NCBI GenBank assembly: GCA_030834835.1
Contig: JAUQXD010000107.1
Coordinates: 1 to 5,795, forward strand
Reading direction: 5' to 3'
Origin: Thermoflexales bacterium
Lineage (GTDB): Bacteria > Chloroflexota > Anaerolineae > Fen-1058
Length of the DNA: 5,795 nt
Shown here: positions 1 through 5,197 of the stretch, one piece after another
Layout of the letters: each line of letters starts with the position of its first letter
Position numbering within the stretch: position 1 is the first letter of the stretch
Notes under the pieces: model-generated
The model's database searches: none
The model's input: only the letters and a program-made list of their open reading frames with translations
Told to the model about the DNA's origin: nothing
Made by a program: the position numbers and the translations under genes

Positions 1-1069
1 TCGGCTGCACGTCGATCAGGGCGTAACCGTGATCGATCAACTCGCGCACATCACGCGCCAGCGTGGCCGGATCGCAACTGACGTACACCACACGATCGAT
101 CTGCCGCGCGATCACGGCCTGCACCACGGCCGGCGCGCAGCCCGTCCGCGGCGGATCGACCACCAGCGCATCGATGTGATCGGTCAGGCCGGGCAGCACG
201 TCTTCCACCGCGCCCGTGTGCAATTCGACCTGATCGAAGGCTGCCAGATTCACGCGGGCATCGGCGATAGCGCAGCGGCTGGACTCAATGCCGATGACGC
301 GCGCCGCGCGGGGCGCGATGAAGCGGCTAAACAGGCCCGCGCCGCAGTACGCATCAAGCACCGTCTCCGTACCGCGCAAGTCAAGCCGCATCAGCACCTC
401 ATCGACCAGCGTTTCGATCAAGGATGTGTTGACTTGAAAGAAACTCTCGTCCGAAACACGCAACTCCGTCTCATGAACTCGAAACGCTGTCCGCGATCTC
501 ACGCTGATTCGCCTACTCGCTTGATCGCTGACTCGCTGATTCGCCCTCAGCCACGCCAATATCTCCGGCTCGATGATGTGACATTCGCGGATGGGGACGG
601 TGCGATGGCTGCGCGCGGCCTGAAAGCCCGGTTGACCGATCGGGGTTAAGCTAAACTGCGCGTGATTGCGATAAGCCCATACATTTGGGCTGGGAATCGT
701 CTCATTCACCGGAGCGTCATCGATCTTGCCTAAACGTCGCAGTTGATCGCGCACGACGTCGCGCTTGAGGCGCAATTGAGCGGCATAGTCGATGTGCTGC
801 CAGTGGCAGCCGCCGCACGCCTGATCGTCGAGGCCGAAGTGCGAGCAGCGCGGCAAAATGCGATCGGGCGAGGGTTCTAACACATCGAGGAGGCGGCCCC
901 GCGCGAAATTCTTCCGTTCTTCGGTGATCGCCACACGCACCACTTCGCCGGGCAGGCCGCCCATCACGAAGATGGCGCGGCCATCGGCGCGGCCCAGGGC
1001 TTCGCCGCCGTAGGTCATGGTCTCCAGGCGGAGAGTCGGTGGTTCAGAGGGGAGTGATAATGACGGCAT
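1..1069 (-). CDS. TRAM-domain [4Fe-4S] RNA (uracil-C5)-methyltransferase, TrmA/RlmD family (3' end outside window)
   Basis: Predicted SAM-dependent enzyme that methylates C5 of a uridine in RNA, most likely 23S rRNA (COG2265; RlmD or RlmCD type). The frame is open for 356 codons from ATG 1069 to the window edge. Visible in order: a TRAM domain at about 12-65 (TYGGEALGR, LPGE); iron-sulfur cysteines C75, C85, C88 (CGGC) and C163 (RECHI); FFQVN at 210-214; SAM motif LDAYCGAGLFS near 238-248; DPPRTG at 305-310; and VSCDPATLARD, whose C332 is the expected catalytic nucleophile. The final 25-40 residues, with the usual catalytic Glu, lie outside. ATG 1069 is preferred over ATG 1018 because the first TRAM strand (LRLET) precedes the second ATG; however, a GGAG sits 3 nt before ATG 1018. 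Only 49 residues separate C163 from Q212, about half the spacing in E. coli RlmD as I recall it. TRAM plus the cluster argue against TrmA proper. Exact RNA target is not determinable. Confidence 0.93.
   Translation of the reverse strand, partial: MPSLSLPSEPPTLRLETMTYGGEALGRADGRAIFVMGGLPGEVVRVAITEERKNFARGRLLDVLEPSPDRILPRCSHFGLDDQACGGCHWQHIDYAAQLRLKRDVVRDQLRRLGKIDDAPVNETIPSPNVWAYRNHAQFSLTPIGQPGFQAARSHRTVPIRECHIIEPEILAWLRANQRVSDQASRRISVRSRTAFRVHETELRVSDESFFQVNTSLIETLVDEVLMRLDLRGTETVLDAYCGAGLFSRFIAPRAARVIGIESSRCAIADARVNLAAFDQVELHTGAVEDVLPGLTDHIDALVVDPPRTGCAPAVVQAVIARQIDRVVYVSCDPATLARDVRELIDHGYALIDVQP
502..546. repeat. Degenerate ~16-bp tandem repeat inside the methyltransferase gene
   Basis: On the plus strand, CGCTGATTCGCC occurs at 502-513 and again at 534-545. 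Between them a third related unit reads ACTCGCTTGATCGCTG (515-530), followed by ACTCGCTGATTCGCCC (531-546). This gives about three imperfect units of 15-16 bp. Read on the minus strand they encode the Arg/Ser/Gln-rich stretch around residues 175-190, where the family normally has a folded central subdomain. Confidence 0.6.
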
Positions 1070-1080
1070 GGCGTCATTAT
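1057..1080. promoter_or_regulatory. 24-bp near-perfect palindrome centred on the methyltransferase start codon (candidate operator)
   Basis: Arms ATAATGACG (1057-1065) and CGTCATTAT (1072-1080) are exact reverse complements. The six-base centre GCATGG adds CATG pairing, so 11 of 12 symmetric positions pair. The minus-strand ATG (1069-1067) lies at the centre and one arm overlaps the TATAAT box. A dimeric DNA-binding protein here would block both the -10 element and the start site. It could also be an mRNA hairpin over the start codon if transcription begins further upstream. The symmetry is seen directly; function is inference. Confidence 0.5.
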
Positions 1081-1081
1081 A
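1076..1081 (-). promoter_or_regulatory. Candidate -10 box (TATAAT) for the methyltransferase gene, implying a leaderless mRNA
   Basis: A consensus TATAAT reads on the minus strand at 1081-1076, only 6 nt before ATG 1069. A start 6-7 nt after the hexamer would fall on or next to the A of the ATG, giving a leaderless transcript; there is no Shine-Dalgarno sequence before this ATG. No convincing -35 box is seen at 16-18 bp. If translation instead starts at ATG 1018, the leader would be about 50 nt. Confidence 0.45.
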
Positions 1082-1103
1082 CTGTGATTATGTGACAGAG
1101 GAA

Positions 1104-1196
1104 CCGTCATGCCCGAACGCTTCCATCGGGCATCCAGTTTGATAGGCTCACTGGATTCCCGCCACGTGGTCAGGCGACAGCGCGCGGGAATGACCG
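1104..1196. repeat. REP-like inverted pair of GTCAT-CCCG...CGGG-ATCCAGT palindromic units
   Basis: Unit 1 (1104-1138) has stem ATGCCCGA (1109-1116) / TCGGGCAT (1126-1133) with a 9-nt loop, opened by CCGTCAT and closed by ATCCAGT. Unit 2 lies in reverse orientation (1150-1196), with stem ATTCCCGC (1155-1162) / GCGGGAAT (1184-1191), starting ACTGGAT and ending ATGACCG. The inner ends ATCCAGT (1132-1138) and ACTGGAT (1150-1156) are exact inverted repeats 11 nt apart. Both units match the dispersed GTCATTCCCGC...GCGGGAATCCAG type of REP element known from many bacterial genomes. It sits 4-95 nt downstream of the regulator stop codon, so in RNA it may stabilise or end the kinase/regulator message. 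Confidence 0.7.
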
Positions 1197-1199
1197 AGA

Positions 1200-1859
1200 T
1201 TAGCCTTTCGCCGACAACTCGCGCTGGGCCAGCAGGGCCGCTTCCACGCGATTGTGAACGTGCAATTTGTGCAGGATGTTGGTCATGTAGTGTTTGATGG
1301 TCTTCTCGCTCAGGAACAATTGCGCGCCGATTTCTTTGTTGCTCGAACCTTTTGCCACTCGTTCCAATATCTCGCGCTCGCGCTCGGTCAATTCGCTGAG
1401 CATGCCGCTCGCAGGCCGTCGTGAATCGATCGGAGGCCTGGACATCTCGGCCAGCACGCTCACGGCCAGCGCAGGCGTCACATAGACTTCGCCCGCCCAC
1501 GCCGATCGCAGAATCCGCACCAGTTCACGCGCGGCCACACCTTTCAACACGTAGGCGCTCGCGCCCGCTTTCAGCGCGGCCGTGACGTTGTCTTCATCCT
1601 CGGAGGCCGTGAGCATGACGATCTTCGTGAAGGGGCACGCCCGCGCGATCTGCTGCGCCGCCGGCACGCCGCCGCCCGGCATCGTAATATCCAGCAGCAT
1701 GACATCGGGCAGCAATTCGGTCGCCAGGCGCACAGCCTCCTCCGCCGAACCGCCCTGCCCGGCCACTTCAAAATCGGCTTCGGCTTGCAGCACGCCTGCT
1801 ACGCCGTCTCGAAACAGCGGATGATCGTCGATCAGCACGACGCGAATCTTATCGGTCAT
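1200..1859 (-). CDS. NarL/FixJ (LuxR-type) response regulator
   Basis: Cytoplasmic 219-residue DNA-binding response regulator, a normal length for the NarL family. The receiver domain spans about 5-120: acidic pocket D11-D12, phospho-acceptor D57 (MLLDITMPG), T84 (VMLTAS) and K106 (VLKG) are all present, so it should be phosphorylatable. A linker (about 128-152) leads to a C-terminal LuxR helix-turn-helix at about 155-215, with LTERERE, SNKEIGAQLFLSEKTIKHY and ILHKLHVHNRVEA. The start ATG 1859 lies 4 nt after the TAA of the histidine kinase gene. A purine-rich AGGAAGAGG at 1877-1869, inside the kinase 3' end, serves as ribosome binding site, so the two genes are very probably one operon and translationally coupled. 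It is the expected phosphotransfer partner of that kinase. Its target promoters cannot be read from this window. Confidence 0.95.
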   Translation of the reverse strand: MTDKIRVVLIDDHPLFRDGVAGVLQAEADFEVAGQGGSAEEAVRLATELLPDVMLLDITMPGGGVPAAQQIARACPFTKIVMLTASEDEDNVTAALKAGASAYVLKGVAARELVRILRSAWAGEVYVTPALAVSVLAEMSRPPIDSRRPASGMLSELTEREREILERVAKGSSNKEIGAQLFLSEKTIKHYMTNILHKLHVHNRVEAALLAQRELSAKG

Positions 1860-1863
1860 GATC

Positions 1864-3297
1864 TTACGCCTCTTCCTTGATGGCGAGCGGCAGCCACCCG
1901 ATCACGCGCGTGCCCTGCCCCGGCGCGCTTTGCACTTCGAACCGTCCGCCTAAACTTTCCACGCGCTCGCGCATACCCGCCAGCCCCAGATGATCGATCT
2001 GATCAGTCGCGGCCGGATCGAAGCCCGGCCCGCGATCAGACACTTCCACGCGCAACTCATCGCCGTCCTTCGTCACACGCACCTGAACGTCGCGACCGGC
2101 TGCATGCCGGTGGGCATTGCTCAACGCCTCTTGAATCAGCCGATAGGCCGCGATCTTTACCGGCAAGCGCGCTTGCTCAGGTAACGCCTCAAACTGCGTC
2201 GTGATTGCCATGTCCATGCGACGCTGCTGCACTTTGATCACACGTGTCAGCGTCTCGGTTAGCGAGAGATGATCTAACTCGGGCACACCCAGCCCGCCGG
2301 AGATGGCGCGCACTTCTTGCAGCGCCGTGCGTACCGCCGCCTCAACCGCCGTTAGATCATCGCCGTTGCCGTCCGCCACTGTATTGTGGTGCGCCTGCGC
2401 CTCATTGCGAACCCGCGCTTCGTCGCGCGCAATGACTTTATCCAGTCGCAACAAGGCCAGCCCTAAATCCTGCGCGGGGCCGTCATGCAGTTCCGCGCTG
2501 ATGCGACGCAGAAAACGCTCGTTCAATTCAGTGGCATGGGCGCTGGCGCGGCTGACGCGTTGATGCAGCTGTTTATTTTGATCCAGCAAATCCATGAGCT
2601 GAGCCACCTGCGCGCGCAGCTCGGCCCGCTGCCGCTCGATGGTCTGACTGCCGCGCCGCACGATCCCCGTCAAGACGGCATAGACCAACAATGTCGCCGC
2701 GCCCACCACAAGCCAGCTGGCGGTGCGCGCAGACTGAATCTGCTGCCGCAAAGCATCGACCGGCTGATAAAACTCGACGACGGCGATCACGTCATTGGTG
2801 CTGTTGGCCTGCACCGGACTGTACGTCTCGAGCAATTCGGTGAACTGCCCCCGCTCCAGCAAGTTCTCCACATCCGCCAGATCGGTGATGTGCGAAACCA
2901 CCCGGCCGTTGATGGCCCAGGCCAGTTCGCCTTTGAGCGGAAACACCTGCCCGATTAAGGCTGGATTCGTGCTATACAAAATGCGACCCTGCGGACTCCA
3001 GATTTTGAAAGCGACGATGTGATCACCCAGCGGCGTGTCGGCTACCAACCGATCGAGCTGCGCGGCCCGATCGGGCGTTAACGGCTCATCAGGCGTCAGC
3101 CCTTGCAGCGCGGGATCGACGAAACTATCCACGTACAACGCCGTCTGCCCGGCGGTGCGATCGATCACGCCCGTTTCGATCTGCTGGCCCACCCACCAGC
3201 CGATAAGCAGCATGCTGATCGCCAGCACGACGAGGTTGGCCAGCATAAATTGTTGCGCCAGGCTGAGTTGGCCTAATCGCTGTATTATGCGCCGCAT
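1864..3297 (-). CDS. NarL-family sensor histidine kinase (HisKA_3/HATPase_c) with extracytoplasmic sensor domain
   Basis: Membrane histidine kinase of 477 residues. TM1 is at about 17-37 (MLANLVVLAISMLLIGWW). An extracytoplasmic sensor region of about 38-192 has a PAS/Cache-like look (IVAFKIWSPQGRILYST near 94-110; VVEFYQPVDALRQQI near 173-187). TM2 is at about 195-213. A coiled-coil signalling helix covers about 216-262. The HisKA_3 dimerisation domain carries ELHDGPAQDLG with phospho-acceptor H271. The ATPase domain has the N box (EALSNAHRHA, N394), G1 (DRGPGFD, 421-427) and G2 (GLAGMRERV, 438-446). All catalytic motifs are intact. ATG 3297 is supported by AGGA (3307-3304) 6 nt upstream and a TATAAT about 30 nt upstream. 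It is followed after 4 nt by its response regulator. The ligand is unknown; the Cache assignment is inference from the fold pattern. Confidence 0.95.
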   Translation of the reverse strand: MRRIIQRLGQLSLAQQFMLANLVVLAISMLLIGWWVGQQIETGVIDRTAGQTALYVDSFVDPALQGLTPDEPLTPDRAAQLDRLVADTPLGDHIVAFKIWSPQGRILYSTNPALIGQVFPLKGELAWAINGRVVSHITDLADVENLLERGQFTELLETYSPVQANSTNDVIAVVEFYQPVDALRQQIQSARTASWLVVGAATLLVYAVLTGIVRRGSQTIERQRAELRAQVAQLMDLLDQNKQLHQRVSRASAHATELNERFLRRISAELHDGPAQDLGLALLRLDKVIARDEARVRNEAQAHHNTVADGNGDDLTAVEAAVRTALQEVRAISGGLGVPELDHLSLTETLTRVIKVQQRRMDMAITTQFEALPEQARLPVKIAAYRLIQEALSNAHRHAAGRDVQVRVTKDGDELRVEVSDRGPGFDPAATDQIDHLGLAGMRERVESLGGRFEVQSAPGQGTRVIGWLPLAIKEEA

Positions 3298-3303
3298 GCT
3301 TGA

Positions 3304-3307
3304 TCCT
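3304..3307 (-). promoter_or_regulatory. Ribosome binding site of the histidine kinase gene
   Basis: AGGA on the minus strand lies 6 nt before ATG 3297, a good spacing. It falls within the roughly 23-nt leader predicted from the TATAAT at 3332-3327. Confidence 0.5.
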
Positions 3308-3326
3308 GAAGACGAGGCTTGCGATC

Positions 3327-3332
3327 ATTATA
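3327..3332 (-). promoter_or_regulatory. Candidate -10 box (TATAAT) of the kinase/regulator operon
   Basis: TATAAT reads on the minus strand 29 nt upstream of ATG 3297, giving a predicted start near 3320 and a short leader that includes the AGGA ribosome binding site. The box continues as TATAATGA, the same extension as the methyltransferase promoter. No recognisable -35 hexamer is seen at 16-18 bp, so the promoter is supported mainly by position and the consensus -10. Confidence 0.45.
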
Positions 3333-3351
3333 CCGTAACGATCAAGTAACA

Positions 3352-3383
3352 CACTGGCCCTCGATTCAAATCGACGGCCAGTG
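3352..3383. terminator. Intergenic hairpin with CACTGGCC/GGCCAGTG arms
   Basis: Outer arms CACTGGCC (3352-3359) and GGCCAGTG (3376-3383) pair perfectly. After one C:C mismatch the stem continues as TCGAT (3361-3365) / ATCGA (3370-3374) with a 4-nt loop. It is the last of three hairpins after the propeller gene stop, immediately before the kinase promoter. No T-run follows on the minus strand, so it may be a 3'-end stabiliser, a repeat or a protein site rather than a simple terminator. Confidence 0.45.
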
Positions 3384-3387
3384 ATGG

Positions 3388-3407
3388 AAAACCCGCTGCG
3401 CGGGTTT
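3388..3407 (-). terminator. Probable intrinsic terminator of the propeller gene
   Basis: Stem AAACCCGC (3389-3396) / GCGGGTTT (3400-3407) with a 3-nt loop. On the minus strand the 3' side ends in TTTT, a short U tract typical of a weak intrinsic terminator. It lies about 55 nt after the TAA of the secreted propeller gene, between two other hairpins. Confidence 0.5.
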
Positions 3408-3416
3408 GACTCCTTT

Positions 3417-3443
3417 TTGCCGTCGGATTTTATCCGATGGCAA
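3417..3443. terminator. First hairpin downstream of the propeller gene
   Basis: Arms TTGCCGTCGGAT (3417-3428) and ATCCGATGGCAA (3432-3443) form a 12-bp stem with one wobble pair and a 3-nt loop. It begins about 20 nt after the stop codon. No T-run follows on the minus strand; instead AAAAAGGAGTC follows, which resembles a ribosome binding site but precedes no start codon. Confidence 0.4.
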
Positions 3444-3462
3444 CCGCGCACTCCGCAAACGT

Positions 3463-5121
3463 TTAGCGCGTAACTAACGGCAGGAATAGTCGGGGCTGCA
3501 AGACCTTACACGACCATACCGTGGCCCACACGGAATAGCCTGTGCCATTGAAGGCGCGCACCGTCCACGTGTACATGCCCGGCGACAACACCGCCGCCGA
3601 CATCGGATTCGTCGCCGTGATGATCGAACCGTTCACATCGACGTTATAACCGGTCGGCGTGCCGCCCGCCCCGATCTGCCACATCAGATCGAGCGCGTTC
3701 GCTGCTGTCACAGCGCCATTTGCCGGCGCGATCAAGATCGGTGTGCCGGGCGCGGGCAAGGTGCTCGACACCTCGATCGTCCACGGCGCGGCCCACGCGG
3801 AATAGCCGCTGCCGTTATAGGCGCGCACACGCCAACTATGGACACCCAACGCCAACTGCGTGATCGAAGTCGTATTCGAGGTCGTGATGACGGCGCCATC
3901 GACATCGACGTTGTAGCCGACGACTGTGCCGCCACCCGATTGCCACTGCAACTCGATCGAGTTCGCCGTCGTGATGATGCCATTGGGCGGCGCGAGCAAG
4001 ATCGGAGGCGCAGGCAGATTGGGCGGCGCGTCTTGAGTGTAAACACTGAAAGCAATATCGCGACTGCCGACCGCGCCCCAGGTGAACGCGCCATACACCG
4101 CGCCATTCGGCCCGGCCGTCAACGTCGGTTGGCCTGCGCCGGCGGCATTTACACCCAACGTAAGCGGATTGCCCCACACGCCCGACGTGTTCACGCGGAG
4201 CGTGATGGTCACACCTGCATCCCACGCAGTCGCCAGCGAGTTGGCCGTTATCGCGGCGATTGTTGGAGCGCTGGCTGTGCCGGTTGAGTGTGTGATGGGC
4301 GCGGCAAAGTTTAGATTCGTACCGTGCGTGTATCGAATCGCCGACGATTGCTGCCACACGATATGCGCCTCATTGCCATCGGCTGCCACATCTGGTGAGA
4401 AGGAACTGGCTGTTTCGTCGGACAGCACATCGATCAGACTCCACGTGCCGGTGAGACGCTGCGTGTGCTTGATGCGAAACGGCACGGCCGTATCATCCTG
4501 CCATGCCACATGCGTCATGTTATCGGAGCCGATGGCGATCTCAGGCGCGCTGCCGTTGGCGGCGAAGATTGGCGCGAGGTCGGGCCACGTCTGCCCACCG
4601 TTGGTCGAACGCGCGAGGTGTAGCTGCTTTGAGACGCCCTGACTCCACACGATGGATAATGAATTGTCGGGCGCAGCGGCAATATCGGGCGCGGAGGTAT
4701 TGGCTAAGCCATCGGACACTTGCAGCGGCGCGCTCCACGCATTCGCGCTGTAGCGCATGTGATAGACGTTGAGCGTGCCGCTGATCAGCGCCGTGAAGGC
4801 CAGATGCGGCACGCCGTTTGAATCGGCCGTCAACGCCAGATCGTCACCAATGGCGACCGAGATCGGCGCGGTCCAGCTGAGACCGGTATTGCGGCTGTGA
4901 ACAATCCAGCCGGCATCGACCCACACGGCGTGTGTGATGGCGTTGGCGGAAGCGATCTGCGGCCGCTGCGAATCGGGCGCGGTGACGGCGATCACGATCG
5001 GGCTGCCGACGCCTGTCGATACGACAGGCCCCACTGGAGCCGCACGAACTGCGTTGAGTGTCCATAACAAAGCAAATGCGCTAAGCGTCAGCGGGATCAT
5101 CGAACGGATTGATTTTGACAT
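3463..5121 (-). CDS. Exported seven-bladed beta-propeller protein with two FN3-like repeats and C-terminal FLPLVTR
   Basis: Predicted secreted or surface protein of 552 residues; no enzyme or binding function recognised. ATG 5121 is chosen over ATG 5148 because AAAGGAGT (5132-5125) lies directly upstream and the protein then begins with a signal peptide: basic SKSIRS, a hydrophobic core to about residue 23, and an AVRA|AP cleavage site near 27. Residues about 52-366 show seven units of about 40-45 residues sharing a PxIA...VxHxxW-like strand pattern (HAVW, HLAF, SIVW, HVAW, HIVW, ATAW, YGAF), suggesting a seven-bladed propeller; SRNTGLSW and STNGGQTW are degenerate Asp boxes lacking the Asp. 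Two tandem FN3-like units follow, about 370-454 and 456-541 (GYNVDVDG/GYNVDVNG; VRAYNGSGYSAW/VRAFNGTGYSVW). Catalytic residues of sialidases are not evident. The upstream neighbour is another likely surface protein, 76 nt away. Adhesion or substrate binding is a guess. Confidence 0.88.
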   Translation of the reverse strand: MSKSIRSMIPLTLSAFALLWTLNAVRAAPVGPVVSTGVGSPIVIAVTAPDSQRPQIASANAITHAVWVDAGWIVHSRNTGLSWTAPISVAIGDDLALTADSNGVPHLAFTALISGTLNVYHMRYSANAWSAPLQVSDGLANTSAPDIAAAPDNSLSIVWSQGVSKQLHLARSTNGGQTWPDLAPIFAANGSAPEIAIGSDNMTHVAWQDDTAVPFRIKHTQRLTGTWSLIDVLSDETASSFSPDVAADGNEAHIVWQQSSAIRYTHGTNLNFAAPITHSTGTASAPTIAAITANSLATAWDAGVTITLRVNTSGVWGNPLTLGVNAAGAGQPTLTAGPNGAVYGAFTWGAVGSRDIAFSVYTQDAPPNLPAPPILLAPPNGIITTANSIELQWQSGGGTVVGYNVDVDGAVITTSNTTSITQLALGVHSWRVRAYNGSGYSAWAAPWTIEVSSTLPAPGTPILIAPANGAVTAANALDLMWQIGAGGTPTGYNVDVNGSIITATNPMSAAVLSPGMYTWTVRAFNGTGYSVWATVWSCKVLQPRLFLPLVTR

Positions 5122-5124
5122 GAG

Positions 5125-5132
5125 ACTCCTTT
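5125..5132 (-). promoter_or_regulatory. Strong Shine-Dalgarno deciding the propeller gene start
   Basis: AAAGGAGT on the minus strand ends 3 nt before ATG 5121. It favours this start over the in-frame ATG at 5148, which would add nine residues (MHVRPQRSL) before the signal peptide and lies partly inside the upstream hairpin. Confidence 0.7.
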
Positions 5133-5145
5133 GTGGTCTAACGTG

Positions 5146-5180
5146 CAACTGGCCGCGACTCTATCGATCGCGGCCAGTTG
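5146..5180. terminator. Perfect 13-bp hairpin between the DUF5666 and propeller genes
   Basis: Arms CAACTGGCCGCGA (5146-5158) and TCGCGGCCAGTTG (5168-5180) are exact reverse complements around a 9-nt loop. It starts 17 nt after the stop codon of the upstream gene and ends just before the ribosome binding site of the next. No T-run follows on the minus strand. It could end or attenuate the upstream transcript, or stabilise the 3' end of a processed operon mRNA. The ACTGGCC/GGCCAGT core is shared with the hairpin at 3352-3383. Confidence 0.55.
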
Positions 5181-5197
5181 CTCTACCTGTAAGTCGC

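Noticed and set aside
29..649. Plus-strand open frame of 206 codons
   Set aside because: It lies opposite the methyltransferase gene, whose minus-strand frame carries all family motifs. The plus-strand product is His/Arg-rich with no recognisable domain, as expected for an antisense shadow in GC-rich DNA.
1083..1095. TGTGA-TTA-TGTGA as a possible CRP/FNR-type site
   Set aside because: It is a short direct repeat, not the inverted TGTGA-N6-TCACA arrangement, and no other support is present.
1068..1142. A 24-codon plus-strand frame starting inside the palindrome, preceded by GATAAT at 1056-1061
   Set aside because: The -10-like sequence follows automatically from the palindrome symmetry. The frame runs into the REP-like repeat, has no ribosome binding site and no recognisable product.
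1104..1196. Short CRISPR-like repeats
   Set aside because: Only two units, in opposite orientation, with no regular spacers; the REP-like explanation fits better.
1015..1500. Minus-strand open frame of 161 codons overlapping the regulator and the methyltransferase 5' end
   Set aside because: It runs in another frame through the LuxR helix-turn-helix region and the REP-like repeats, and its product is low-complexity and Arg-rich.
3408..3418. AAAAAGGAGTC (minus strand) as a ribosome binding site for a small gene
   Set aside because: No start codon follows at a suitable distance; the next sequence is the terminator-like hairpin.
3125..3451. Minus-strand open frame of 108 codons across the kinase 5' end and upstream gap
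   Set aside because: It overlaps the kinase signal-anchor region in another frame, spans the hairpin region and shows no domain.
4082..4642. Plus-strand open frame of 186 codons
   Set aside because: It is antisense to the propeller gene, whose repeated blade pattern, signal peptide and ribosome binding site fix the minus strand as coding.
5122..5148. ATG 5148 as the start of the propeller protein
   Set aside because: It has no good Shine-Dalgarno, lies within the hairpin at 5146-5180, and would place extra charged residues before an otherwise standard signal peptide. ATG 5121 has AAAGGAGT just upstream.
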